From positions 217,015 through 281,014 of the forward strand of contig NZ_JASNWF010000017.1 in assembly GCF_030283205.1 (NCBI RefSeq): a stretch of DNA of 64,000 bases, written 5' to 3'. The notes under the pieces were generated by a model that saw only the letters and a program-made list of their open reading frames with translations, had not been told where the DNA came from and ran no database searches. A program made the translations under genes and the position numbers. Shown here piece after piece: positions 27,272 through 35,762 of the stretch (positions within the stretch are counted from its first letter, which is position 1; each line of letters starts with the position of its first letter). Source of the DNA: Actinomadura opuntiae. Its GTDB lineage: Bacteria > Actinomycetota > Actinomycetes > Streptosporangiales > Streptosporangiaceae.

Positions 27272-27976
27272 TCAGGGGCGGGCGCGGAAGTCGGCGAAGT
27301 CGAAGCCGGGGGAGACCACGCAGCTGACCAGGACCTCTTCGGGTCCGGCGGGACGCGCCGCCTGCCAGACGCCGGGCGGGACCACGGCCTGCGGCACCTC
27401 GCCGGCCGCCACGTCGGCGCCCAGCGTGATCGTCTCGGGATCGGGACCGGGCTCGTCGCCGGACCCTCCGAGCAGCAGCGACAGCGGGCCGCCGCGATGC
27501 CACAGCCACATCTCGGCCGAGCGCACCGCGTGCCACATCGACTCCTCGCCGGGCGGCAGCAGGAAGTAGATGCCGGTCGCGCTCGCCCGCTCGCCCGGGT
27601 AGCCGTCCGGCGCGAATGCCACGTCCGACCGCCACGTCTCCCGGTACCAGCCGCCCTCGGGATGGGGCAGGAGGTCGAGCGCCTCGGCGGTGGCCGGACG
27701 GTCCAGGAGCGCGACGTGCCGGCCGTCCGGCCCGCGCCGGACGTACCGGACCGCCGTCGCGGTCGCCTTGTCGATGACGCCGCGCGGCGGCATCAGGCCC
27801 GGCTCGGGGTCCAGCGCGACCGCGACGACCTGGCCGCCGGCCCCGCCGTACACGTCGTCGGCGATCGCCAGCAGGTCGGCTTCGGAGTCGGGCGCCCACA
27901 CGGCGCCCGCGTCGGACAACACGAACCGGGGCCCGGGCTGGGCGCGCCAGCCGTCGAGCGTCGTCAGGAGCAGCAC
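27272..27976 (-). CDS. Cupin (DUF985) protein with an N-terminal DUF952-like domain
   Basis: 234 residues. The C-terminal part (about 85-234) is a DUF985 cupin: LDLLPHPEGGWYRETWRSD, TGIYFLLPPGEESMWHAVRSAEMWLWHRGGPLSLLL in parts (IYFLLPPGEESMWH and AEMWLWHRGG), VVPPGVWQAARP, and VSCVVSPGFDFADF. The N-terminal 80 residues (LTTLDGWRAQPGPRFVLSD ... VVAVALDPEPGLMPPRGVIDK) resemble DUF952, so this looks like a fusion. GTG 27976 start. Converges with marR, 7 bp from its stop. The biochemical role is unknown; metal-binding histidines are present in the cupin part. Confidence 0.82.
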   Translation of the reverse strand: MLLLTTLDGWRAQPGPRFVLSDAGAVWAPDSEADLLAIADDVYGGAGGQVVAVALDPEPGLMPPRGVIDKATATAVRYVRRGPDGRHVALLDRPATAEALDLLPHPEGGWYRETWRSDVAFAPDGYPGERASATGIYFLLPPGEESMWHAVRSAEMWLWHRGGPLSLLLGGSGDEPGPDPETITLGADVAAGEVPQAVVPPGVWQAARPAGPEEVLVSCVVSPGFDFADFRARP

Positions 27977-28066
27977 CGTCCCAGGCTAGGGAAAAACCGG
28001 TACCCGTGTCGGCGGGCGCGCTGGCAGCATGGCCGTGCCGACCATCCACCGAGCAGCGGAGGCGAA

Positions 28067-28189
28067 ATGCGGCAGGTCTTCGGAATCTCCCAGCCCCTTC
28101 CGGACGAGAGCTTTCGAGGACTCCACCGCCCATGCCCACGCTCAACCTCGGCATCCTCGCGCACGTCGACGCGGGGAAGACCAGCCTGA
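28067..28189 (+). CDS. Putative 40-residue leader ORF overlapping the ribosomal protection gene
   Basis: Starts MRQVFGISQPLPDESF at ATG 28067, preceded by GGAGG at 4 nt, which is a better ribosome site than that of the resistance gene itself. It reads through the tet-type start (28132) in another frame and stops at 28189, 58 nt inside. Resistance genes for ribosome-targeting drugs often have regulatory leader ORFs, so this could be an attenuator or coupling device. The C-terminal part is Arg/Ser-rich because it lies in the shadow of the next gene. No homologue is recognised. Confidence 0.4.
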   Translation: MRQVFGISQPLPDESFRGLHRPCPRSTSASSRTSTRGRPA

Positions 28190-30015
28190 CCGAGCGGCTG
28201 CTGTTCGACACCGGCGCGATCGACCGGCTCGGCAGCGTCGACGCCGGCGACACCCAGACCGACCGCGGCGAGCTGGAACGCGGCCGCGGCATCACGATCC
28301 GCTCCGCGGTCGCGCCGTTCCGGGTCGGCGACCTGCACGTCAACCTGATCGACACCCCCGGCCACGCCGACTTCGCCGCGGAGGTCGAGCGGGCGCTCGG
28401 CGTGCTCGACGGCGCCGTCCTGGTGCTGTCGGCGGTCGAGGGCGTGCAGGCGCGGACCCGCGTGCTGATGCGGGCGCTGCGCGCGCTGGCCCTGCCCACG
28501 CTGTTCTTCGTGAACAAGATCGACCGCACCGGGGCGGACCCGGACGCGGTTCTCGCCGCGATCGGCCGCCGGCTCGGCGCCCGCGCCGTCCCGCTGAACC
28601 GGGTGCGCGGCGGGCGCGCCGTGCCGTGCGCGCCGTCCGTGGAGATCCTCGCGGACGGCGACGACGAGTTGCTCGCCGACTTCGTCGAGGGCCGCGACAC
28701 CCCGCCGGAGGCCGTGCGGGCGTCGCTGCGCGCGCAGACCGCCGCCGGGACCGTCCAGCCGCTGTACTTCGGCGCTGCGACCACCGGCGAGGGCGTCGGC
28801 GACCTGCTGGACGGGATCGCCTCGCTGCTGCCGCCCGCCGGCCCCGGCGACGGCGAGACGCGCGGATCCGTCTTCGCCGTCGAGCGCACCCCGTCCGGCG
28901 AGCGGGTCGCCTGCCTGCGGCTGTTCTCCGGCGAGGTGCGCCTGCGCCAGCACGTCGCCTTCGCCGGCGGACGCGGCGGGCAGATCACCGGCCTCGACGT
29001 CGCCGGAGCCACCGGCGGGCCGCTGACGGCCGGGAACATCGGCCGCGTCCGCGGGCTCGCCGGGGTCCGCGTCGGCGACCGGATCGGCCCGCCCGTGCGG
29101 GACGTCCCGCCGTTCCCGCCGCCGTCGCTGGAGACGATCGTCCGCGCCCGCCGCCCCGCCGACGGCGGCCGGCTGCGCGCCGCGCTCCTCGACCTCGCCG
29201 GCGAGGACCCGCTGATCCGCGCGCGGCCCGCCCCGTCCGGCGCGACGTCGGTGCTGCTGTACGGGGAGGTGCAGAAGGAGGTCATCGGTGCGCGCCTGCT
29301 CGCCGAGGCCGGGGTCGAGGCCGTCTTCGAGCCGAGCCGCACCGTCTACGCCGAGCGCCCGGCCGGCGTCGGGGAGGCCGCCGAGGAGATGGACTGGCGG
29401 CGCCGTGTGCCGGACTTCTGGGCGACCGTCGGGCTGCGCGTCGAGCCCGCGCCGCACGGCTCGGGCAACGCGTTCCGCCGCGAGACCGAGCCGGGCGCGC
29501 TGCCGCACGCCTTCGACCGCGCGATCGAGGAGACCGTCCACCGCACCCTCGAGGAGGGCCTGCACGGCTGGCCGGTGACCGACTGCGCCGTGGTGCTGAC
29601 CCGGTCCGGGTTCGCGGGCCCGGTCAGCACCGCCGCCGACTTCCGCGGCCTCACCCCGCTGGTCCTCATGGCCGCGCTCGCCGCGGCGGGCACCCGCGTC
29701 CACGAGCCGTGCCACGCGTTCGAGGCGGAGATCCCCGCCGACGCGCTCAGCCCGGTCCTGGTCGCGCTCGCCGCCCTCGGCGCCGGGGCCGTCGAGCCCG
29801 CGCCCGGGCCCGACGGCTGGACGGTCAGGGGCGAGATCCCCGCCGCCCGCGCCCGCGAGGCCGAGGCGTCCCTGCCCGCGCTCACCGGCGGCGAGGGCAC
29901 CTGGTGGTCGGCGCCGTCCGGCGAGCGCCCCGTCACCGGACGGCCGCCGGCGCGGCCCCGTACCGGCGGCGACCCCCTCGATCGGGCCGCCTACCTCCGC
30001 CGCCTCGGCCGCTGA
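28132..30015 (+). CDS. TetM/OtrA-type ribosomal protection GTPase (EF-G-like)
   Basis: 627-residue translational GTPase of the tetracycline ribosomal protection family. G motifs: AHVDAGKTSLTERLL (G1, about residues 10-24), RGITIRSAV (G2 region), DTPGHADF (G3), and NKIDRTG (G4). The EF-G-like domains follow, with YGEVQKEVIGARL and GYR-type loops replaced by DCAVVLTRSGF near the domain IV end. Length fits the family (about 640). Most closely resembles actinobacterial OtrA/Tet-like proteins. Start ATG 28132 agrees with the conserved N-terminus. A leader ORF overlaps its start. May give tetracycline tolerance or act against a related ribosome inhibitor; no biosynthetic genes for such a drug are adjacent. 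Confidence 0.93.
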   Translation: MPTLNLGILAHVDAGKTSLTERLLFDTGAIDRLGSVDAGDTQTDRGELERGRGITIRSAVAPFRVGDLHVNLIDTPGHADFAAEVERALGVLDGAVLVLSAVEGVQARTRVLMRALRALALPTLFFVNKIDRTGADPDAVLAAIGRRLGARAVPLNRVRGGRAVPCAPSVEILADGDDELLADFVEGRDTPPEAVRASLRAQTAAGTVQPLYFGAATTGEGVGDLLDGIASLLPPAGPGDGETRGSVFAVERTPSGERVACLRLFSGEVRLRQHVAFAGGRGGQITGLDVAGATGGPLTAGNIGRVRGLAGVRVGDRIGPPVRDVPPFPPPSLETIVRARRPADGGRLRAALLDLAGEDPLIRARPAPSGATSVLLYGEVQKEVIGARLLAEAGVEAVFEPSRTVYAERPAGVGEAAEEMDWRRRVPDFWATVGLRVEPAPHGSGNAFRRETEPGALPHAFDRAIEETVHRTLEEGLHGWPVTDCAVVLTRSGFAGPVSTAADFRGLTPLVLMAALAAAGTRVHEPCHAFEAEIPADALSPVLVALAALGAGAVEPAPGPDGWTVRGEIPAARAREAEASLPALTGGEGTWWSAPSGERPVTGRPPARPRTGGDPLDRAAYLRRLGR

Positions 30016-30024
30016 CCGGGCCGG

Positions 30025-30969
30025 TCACGCCGTAAGGACGATCTTGCCGGACACCCGTCCCGTCTCGCCCCGCTCGTGCGCCTTCGCGGCGTCCTCCAGC
30101 GGCAGCACCGTGTCGATCTCCGCGCGCAGCCGCCCGGTCTCCACCAGCGCCGCGATCTGCGACATCGCGTGGAAGTCCGGCTCGACCAGCAGCGTCTCGA
30201 AGCGGACGCCGTGCTCGGCGGCCCGCTCCGCGATGTCCTTCGGCTGCGCGCGTCCCACGACCGTCACCAGCGTCCCGCCGCGCCGCATCGTGCGCAGCGA
30301 GCGCGGCCCGTAGTCGCCGCCGATCGCGTCGAGCACCACGTCGACGTCCTCGGCGGCCTCGGCGAAGTCGACGCTCCGGTAGTCGATCGGCTCGTCCACG
30401 CCGATCTCGCGCAGGAACGCGTGCTTCGCTCCGCTCGCCGTCCCGATGACGTGCGCGCCCTTCGCCTTGGCGATCTGCACCGCCAGGTGCCCGACCCCGC
30501 CCGCCGCCGCGTGGACGAGGACGCGCTGCCCCTCCCGCACGTCCGCCGTGTCCACCAGCGCCTGCCAGGCCGTCAGCGCGGCCAGCGGCAGCGCGCCCGC
30601 CTGCACGTGGTCGATCCCGGGCGGCTTGCGCACGAACGTCCGCGACGGCGCCACGACGTACTCGGCGTGCGAGCCGACGCCGTGCGGGTAGCGCAGCATG
30701 CCGAACACCTCGTCGCCCGGCTTGTGGATCGTCACGCCGAACCCGACCTTCTCCACCACGCCGGACACGTCCCAGCCCAGCGTGAACGGCGGGTCCGGAA
30801 GGAAGATCTTCATCGCCCGGTGCTTCCAGTCGGTCGGGTTCACCCCGGCCGCCCGCACCCGGACCAGCACCTCCGTCGGCCCCGGCTCCGGCCGCTCGAC
30901 CTCGACCAGCTCCAGCACCTCGGGCCCGCCCAGCACGTCCTGCCTGACCGCCCGCATCCGCTCCGACAT
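30025..30969 (-). CDS. Zinc-independent NADP-dependent oxidoreductase (MDR/quinone oxidoreductase family)
   Basis: 314-residue medium-chain dehydrogenase/reductase. N-terminal GroES-like part with GVNPTDWKHRAM and TLGWDVSGVVEKVG, cofactor motif VLVHAAAGGVGHLAVQIAKAKGAHVIGTAS (parts HAAAGGVGHLAVQ) and VLDAIGGDYG. Zinc-ligand cysteines are lacking, so it belongs to the quinone reductase/enoyl reductase group. ATG 30969 is preceded by GGAAGGGGAG. Converges with the ribosomal protection gene with a 9-bp gap. Physiological substrate unknown. Confidence 0.93.
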   Translation of the reverse strand: MSERMRAVRQDVLGGPEVLELVEVERPEPGPTEVLVRVRAAGVNPTDWKHRAMKIFLPDPPFTLGWDVSGVVEKVGFGVTIHKPGDEVFGMLRYPHGVGSHAEYVVAPSRTFVRKPPGIDHVQAGALPLAALTAWQALVDTADVREGQRVLVHAAAGGVGHLAVQIAKAKGAHVIGTASGAKHAFLREIGVDEPIDYRSVDFAEAAEDVDVVLDAIGGDYGPRSLRTMRRGGTLVTVVGRAQPKDIAERAAEHGVRFETLLVEPDFHAMSQIAALVETGRLRAEIDTVLPLEDAAKAHERGETGRVSGKIVLTA

Positions 30970-31081
30970 GGCGTTACTCCCCTTCCGAGTTGCGACGCCC
31001 CCACTCTGCCCGTCCGCCACCGCGCCAAAAAGTGGCGAGATCGCCATCAACTGAAAGGATCTGGCCACTCGGGGGCGGGCG

Positions 31082-31666
31082 TCACTCCATCTCGGAGAGG
31101 CGGACGGGGTCGAAGCTGATCGGGAACGGCGCGGACAGCGTCAGCGTCTCGCCGGAGCGGGCCTTGCCCGCCACCTCGTAGCGGCCGCCGGCCAGCTCCA
31201 GCATCGTGATCGACGGGCGGGGCTCCAGGTCGATGATCCAGTAGTGCGGGATGCCGGTCGCCGCGTACTCGTCCACCTTGCGGACGCGGTCGATCTGCTC
31301 GTTGACGGTGCGGGGCGTCACGACCTCCGCGACCAGCATCAGGTCGGGGCCGTAGTAGGTGCGGGTCTGCCGCTCCAGCGCGGCGCGCGCGACGTCGCGG
31401 GCGACGGCGAACACGTCCGGCTTGCGGACGCCGGCCGGGGTGGTGACGTCCTGCGGCGCGCCCGCCACGTGCACGTCCGCGTCGGCCTGCCGGGCCGCGT
31501 CCTTCAGGATCGCCTTCAGCGTGTCGGCGGCGTGGTCGTGCCACATGTCGCCCGGCAGCTCGTTCAGCCAGCCGTCCGCCAGCTCGTAACGCCGCCCCTC
31601 CTCGGGCATCGCGTCCAGGTCGTACAGCGTGTACGGGCCGTGCGCGCGCCCCGGCGTCCCGCCCAT
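31082..31666 (-). CDS. Uma2 family (DUF820) putative restriction-type endonuclease
   Basis: 194-residue PD-(D/E)XK-fold protein of the Uma2/DUF820 family, abundant in actinobacteria and cyanobacteria and of unclear role. Seen: YTLYDLDAMPEEGRRYELADGWL (the conserved Glu), KPDVFAVARD (catalytic Asp before VFAV), LVAEVVTPRTVNEQIDRVRKVDEYAATGIPHYWIID in parts (LMLVAEVVTPRT and KVDEYAATGIPHYWIID). The E-x-V in AEVVTP corresponds to the nuclease-core strand. No restriction or methylase genes lie nearby. ATG 31666 start. Confidence 0.9.
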   Translation of the reverse strand: MGGTPGRAHGPYTLYDLDAMPEEGRRYELADGWLNELPGDMWHDHAADTLKAILKDAARQADADVHVAGAPQDVTTPAGVRKPDVFAVARDVARAALERQTRTYYGPDLMLVAEVVTPRTVNEQIDRVRKVDEYAATGIPHYWIIDLEPRPSITMLELAGGRYEVAGKARSGETLTLSAPFPISFDPVRLSEME

Positions 31667-31736
31667 GACCGTCCCCCCTCAGCAACGGGCTGATCCGAAT
31701 CTACCGGCCGGACGCCCGCGAGCCCGGCAACCCATG

Positions 31737-31806
31737 ATCGCGAGTCGGATCCGGGCGAATCTCTCGTAAACCGAGCGAAGGCGGGTTACGATACATCGCG
31801 AGTCGG
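31737..31806 (+). promoter_or_regulatory. Promoter region with 12-bp direct repeats before the DUF1707 gene
   Basis: ATCGCGAGTCGG occurs at 31737-31748 and again at 31795-31806, 58 bp apart. A TACGAT -10-like box (31787-31792) lies just before the second copy. The repeats could bind a regulator of the 31871 gene. Confidence 0.4.
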
Positions 31807-31870
31807 CCCGACCCTCCGCCCGCCGGCGGCGCCGGGGCCGCGGGCACACCGCCGCGAAGGAGATCTGAGA

Positions 31871-32425
31871 ATGACCGTCGAGCAGCGAAAGGGCCTGCGC
31901 GCCTCCGACGGCGACCGCGACCGGGTCCTCGTGCGGCTGCACACCGCCTACGCCGAGGGCCGGCTCAGCGAGACCGAGCTGGACGAGCGCATCGACCTCG
32001 CCCTGGCCGCCCGCACCCACGACGACCTGGCCGAGGTCTCGGCCGACCTGCCGGACGCCCTCGCGCCCGCGCCCGCCGTCCGGCGCGGCCCCGCCGGGCG
32101 CTTCCAGCTGGCCTACAAGAGCGGCGTCCGCCGCACCGGCCGCTGGCGCCTGCCCGAGAAGTACACGACCGTCATCTACAAGGGCCACGCGCTGCTCGAC
32201 CTGCGCGCCGCCGAACTCGACGGGCCGGTCACCACGATCCGCGTCCTGGCCTACAAGTCGACGGTCGAGATCGTCGTCCCGCCGGGCGTCCGCGTGGAGA
32301 CGGGCGGCATGGGCGTCTCGGCCGACCTGCACGGCACTCCCGGCCCGGACGCGCCGGTCGTGCACGTGCAGGGATTCGCCTACAAGGGGGAGATCGAGGC
32401 GAAAGATCGGATACGCCGTCCGTGA
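31871..32425 (+). CDS. DUF1707 protein with a LiaF-like C-terminal region
   Basis: 184 residues. N-terminal DUF1707 domain (about 8-60): GLRASDGDRDRVLVRLHTAYAEGRLSETELDERIDLALAARTHDDL, shown in parts as RASDGDRDRVLVRL and GRLSETELDERID. This short SHOCT-like module is typical of actinobacterial proteins. The C-terminal part resembles the LiaF-like/cell-wall-active antibiotic response domain, with beta repeats such as AVIYKG-like TVIYKGHALLDLRAAELDGP and FAYKGEIEAKD. No membrane segment. ATG 31871 follows GAAGGAG. Family function suggests envelope-stress sensing, but that is by association only. Confidence 0.85.
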   Translation: MTVEQRKGLRASDGDRDRVLVRLHTAYAEGRLSETELDERIDLALAARTHDDLAEVSADLPDALAPAPAVRRGPAGRFQLAYKSGVRRTGRWRLPEKYTTVIYKGHALLDLRAAELDGPVTTIRVLAYKSTVEIVVPPGVRVETGGMGVSADLHGTPGPDAPVVHVQGFAYKGEIEAKDRIRRP

Positions 32426-32534
32426 GGTGATAGAACGCTCCAGCGGCCTGATCGGCCGCCGTTCACGCCGATGTCCGAACAGACACCGATGTGGCGCGGT
32501 TTGATAGTGGTCCCCGGACCGTGAAGGAGCATGC

Positions 32535-35525
32535 GTGACGGCGAGGACCCCGGAGCGGGGCGAGACCGCGTCCCCCGCCGACGACCGGCCGGCCGGCTCC
32601 CGCCAGGTCAGGCGCCGCCTGACCTTCGGCGTCGCCGGCGACCTCGCCGACCTCCCGGCGGCCCTGTCGCCCTGGCAGCGCGCCTACGAGGCATGGCGCA
32701 CCGCCGGCATCGGCTGGGGCCACGGAGCGCCCCCGCGCGACCGCGCGACCGAGCCCGCCGCGCCCGCGAGCCGCAACGCCATCCGCGCGACCGCCCCGCC
32801 CCCCGAGCCGGAGCCGCCGCACAAGAAGAAGCGCAAGCGCCGCACCCCCAAACCCCGCCAGACCACGGCGAACCCAAAGCCGCTCTCGCCAACCGAACCC
32901 GCGCCCCACAACGAGCGCACCGCCCGACCCGCAGAGAGCGCGGCGCCCGCCGCGAAACCGGGTAAGGCAGAACCACCCTCGCCGACCCCCGCCGACCCGC
33001 CGACCGGGTCCGCGTCGCGCGAGGAGGGCACCGCCCGTCCGGCAGAAGGCGCGGCCACTGCCTCAGAAGCCGGGACGGCAGGTGGGGCGGCGGCCACTGG
33101 GGCTGACGTGGAGGAGGCGGAATCGAAGCCTGCCGCTGACTCGGGCGGGAGGCGCGCTGGGAAGCGACCTGCGAAGGGGCGGAAGTCCGGGTCGGTCGTC
33201 GTCGCGGCGTCGGCTGCGGTCAAGTCCGACGTAGCCAGGCCCGACGCAGGCGAGGCCGATGTGGCCGAGTCTGGCGTGGCCGTGCCCGGCGAGCCCGGCG
33301 CAGGGAAGCCTGACGTGGTCGAGCCCGGTGCGGGCGCGGCTGGTGTGGGCGTGGCGGGGGAGAACGGGCGTGGGGGTGGGCGGCGGACGGTCGGATTGCG
33401 GGGGGTGGTCGCGGGGGCGGCCGGGCTTGTGCTCGTTGCGGGTGGTGCGTTGTTCGTGGTCGACCACGGGGACGGGAAGCCCGAGAAGCCGCGGGTGCCC
33501 GCGGCGGTTCCGGCGGGGGCGATGTTCGCCGCCGATCCGGCGGCCACGGTGGACGGGCTCGTGCAGGACCTCGCCGTCGTCGCCGCGTCCGGGCGGACGG
33601 TCGTCGCGGCGGGGACGGAGGGCGACGGCACGCCGGGCCGGGAGCGCGTGCGGTTCCTGGTGTCCGCCGACGGCGGGCGTGCGTGGCGGGTCGCCAAGGT
33701 GCGCGGGGCGGACGGATCGGAGCCGCCGGCGGGGGAGCGGCCGCGGCTGGTCGCGGCGGGAACCGGGAGCTGGGTGGCGCTGGGCCAGGCGTCCGGCGGC
33801 ACGGTGGTGTGGCTGAGCGACGGTGGTGCGACGTGGACGCGGCATCTCGACGCGTCCGCGTTCAAGCCGGGCGACCAGGTGAACGCGCTGGCCGCGACGG
33901 CGCACGGGTACGTGGCGGTGGGCGCGGCGGGCGGCCGGGCGGTCGTGTGGAGCACCGCGGACGGCCGGGCGTGGCAGCGCATCGACGGGCTGCAGGCCGG
34001 GATCACCGGGCTGGACCGGCTCGCCGCGTCCGGGAACGTGCTGGTGACGCACGGGACGTTCAGCCGGAAGGTGACCCGCAAGAAGGGCAAGAAGAAGGTC
34101 ACGCGGACGGTGCGGGGCGACGGCCTGTGGCGTTCGGCGGACGGCGGGCGGACCTGGACGGCGGTGAACGTCCCGCAGGCGCAGGGATCGTACGGTTCGA
34201 CGAACGGCCTGGTCGCGGGCCCGGGCGGGTTTGCGACGGTGCGCGAGGGCCAGCGGACGACCGGCCGGAAGAAGCACCGCAGGACGACGCGCCACGGCGT
34301 GCTGTTCACCTCCGCGGACGGCTTGAAGTGGCAGGCGAAGGGCCAGTTCTCGGTGCCCGGATACGCCGGCGTGGAGCGGTTCGGCGGTTCCCCGGCGGGC
34401 CTCGGCGTCCTGGTGAAGGGCGCTAAGGGGCAGCGCACGATGCTGCGCAGTGCCGACGGGCGTGTCTGGCAGCCGTCCGGCACGGTGGCGGGTCCTGTGG
34501 TGAGCAGCGGGCTCGCCGTAGCGGCGGGCGGTGCGGTCATGGTCGCGGGGCATCAGGGCGGTGACGCGTACCTGTCCGGGGTGAACCTCGCGGCGGTGCC
34601 CGGCGCGGTGCACATCGAGCGGACGATCCGGTCGCTCGCCGCCGGGCCCGGCCGGGCGGTCGCGGTCGGCAGCACGAACGGCGGCGCGGCGATCTGGAGC
34701 TCGCCGGACGGCCGCACATGGCAGCGCGGCCGGTTCCCGGCCGCCGCCGGAGTGCTGTCGGACGTGGCGTTCGGCAAGCAGGGCTGGCTCGCGGTCGGCC
34801 GCGCGTCCGGTCCTCGCTCCACCGCGCTCGCGATGACGTCGCAGGACGGGACGGTGTGGCAGCGCGCGCCGATGCCCGCGGCCCCGCCGGCGGCCGTCGC
34901 GTCCGGTCCGGCGGGTTATGTCGCGGTCGGCGGGGGCGCCGCGTGGCGCTCGACCGACCTCAGGACGTGGAAGCGCGCGACGGTGAACGGCAACCTCACC
35001 GACGTGGTGGCCACCGCCACGGGCTACGCGGCGGTCGGCGGCCGGGACGGCAAGCCCGCCGTCTGGACGTCGCCGGACGGCGCCGCCTGGACGCAGACGA
35101 CCGCAGTGCCGCCAAGCCCGGGACCGCTCGCGCAGGTCGCGGCGCGCGGGAACGTGCTGGTCACAGCGGGGACGGACGCGAACCTGCTGGTGTCGGCCGA
35201 CGCAGGGCGGACGTGGGCGCAGCGTTCCCCGGCGGGCGCCCGGCAGGTGACCGCGCTTGCGGCGACGCCGAAGGCGTTCGTGGCAGCCGTCACGACCGCG
35301 CAGGGCGATGCGGCCGTGTTCGGTTCAGCGGACGGCGCCGCATGGAGCCGGGTCCCCGCGCGGGGCCTCGGCGGACGCGGCGACCAGCGGCTCACCGCGA
35401 TGGCGCCGGCCGGCGGCACGGTCCTCGGGACCGGTACCGGCGTCCGCGACGGCGAGGAGACGCCGCTGCTCTGGCGGGCGCCGGCACCGGTTCCGGCGTC
35501 GAGCGCCGGGCCGAGGACGGACTAG
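32535..35525 (+). CDS. Membrane-anchored Asp-box (BNR/sialidase-like) beta-propeller protein
   Basis: 996 residues. N-terminal 285 residues are intracellular, Pro/Ala/Glu/Lys-rich and probably disordered. One membrane segment (about 288-310, VVAGAAGLVLVAGGALFVV) follows. The outer part (about 330-985) carries about a dozen Asp-box-type motifs of the form S-x-D-G-x-x-W, such as SADGGRAWRV, SADGGRTWTA, SSPDGRTWQR, TSPDGAAWTQ and GSADGAAWSR, consistent with one or two beta-propellers. No sialidase catalytic arginine triad is recognisable, so it is more likely a binding scaffold than an enzyme. A lysine-rich loop RKVTRKKGKKKVTR interrupts one blade. GTG 32535 is preceded by AAGGAG. Confidence 0.82.
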   Translation: MTARTPERGETASPADDRPAGSRQVRRRLTFGVAGDLADLPAALSPWQRAYEAWRTAGIGWGHGAPPRDRATEPAAPASRNAIRATAPPPEPEPPHKKKRKRRTPKPRQTTANPKPLSPTEPAPHNERTARPAESAAPAAKPGKAEPPSPTPADPPTGSASREEGTARPAEGAATASEAGTAGGAAATGADVEEAESKPAADSGGRRAGKRPAKGRKSGSVVVAASAAVKSDVARPDAGEADVAESGVAVPGEPGAGKPDVVEPGAGAAGVGVAGENGRGGGRRTVGLRGVVAGAAGLVLVAGGALFVVDHGDGKPEKPRVPAAVPAGAMFAADPAATVDGLVQDLAVVAASGRTVVAAGTEGDGTPGRERVRFLVSADGGRAWRVAKVRGADGSEPPAGERPRLVAAGTGSWVALGQASGGTVVWLSDGGATWTRHLDASAFKPGDQVNALAATAHGYVAVGAAGGRAVVWSTADGRAWQRIDGLQAGITGLDRLAASGNVLVTHGTFSRKVTRKKGKKKVTRTVRGDGLWRSADGGRTWTAVNVPQAQGSYGSTNGLVAGPGGFATVREGQRTTGRKKHRRTTRHGVLFTSADGLKWQAKGQFSVPGYAGVERFGGSPAGLGVLVKGAKGQRTMLRSADGRVWQPSGTVAGPVVSSGLAVAAGGAVMVAGHQGGDAYLSGVNLAAVPGAVHIERTIRSLAAGPGRAVAVGSTNGGAAIWSSPDGRTWQRGRFPAAAGVLSDVAFGKQGWLAVGRASGPRSTALAMTSQDGTVWQRAPMPAAPPAAVASGPAGYVAVGGGAAWRSTDLRTWKRATVNGNLTDVVATATGYAAVGGRDGKPAVWTSPDGAAWTQTTAVPPSPGPLAQVAARGNVLVTAGTDANLLVSADAGRTWAQRSPAGARQVTALAATPKAFVAAVTTAQGDAAVFGSADGAAWSRVPARGLGGRGDQRLTAMAPAGGTVLGTGTGVRDGEETPLLWRAPAPVPASSAGPRTD

Positions 35526-35552
35526 GGCGGGCTAGGGCGGGCTAGGACGGGC

Positions 35553-35633
35553 TCACCCGTTGCAGCCGCAGGAGCAGCCCTTCGGGCACGAGCATCCGCC
35601 GCCATGTCCGCAACTGCAGTCTTTTTTCGTCAT
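35553..35633 (-). CDS. 26-residue cysteine-rich metallothionein-like peptide
   Basis: Minus-strand frame from ATG 35633 to TGA 35553. The peptide begins MTKKDCSCGHGGG and continues with CSC, CPKGCSCGCNG-type clusters: seven cysteines, one histidine, five glycines before the last motif and no aromatic or aliphatic residue after Met1. The cysteines form C-x-C pairs (CSC, CSC, CSC, CGC), as in metallothioneins. Length is about half that of mycobacterial MymT. The ribosome site is weak (GCGGGG, 14 nt), and three 10-bp CTAGGGCGGG repeats lie just after the stop. A role in Cu(I)/Zn binding is inferred from composition alone. Confidence 0.6.
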   Translation of the reverse strand: MTKKDCSCGHGGGCSCPKGCSCGCNG

Positions 35634-35709
35634 GAGCGGAAAGTAACCCCGCGGGTGCTCTGCGGTCTATGACCCCGGCGGCACGGGGACCTGTCGCCGG
35701 GGGTGGCGG

Positions 35710-35753
35710 GCACGGGCCGCCCGACGGCGGGGGGACGCGCGGGCGGCCCGTGC
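35710..35753 (-). terminator. Hairpin terminator of the small membrane protein gene
   Basis: GCACGGGCCGCCCG (35710-35723) pairs perfectly with CGGGCGGCCCGTGC (35740-35753) across a 16-nt loop, 9 nt past the stop of the gene at 35763-35951. Confidence 0.8.
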
Positions 35754-35762
35754 GCTCTCGGC

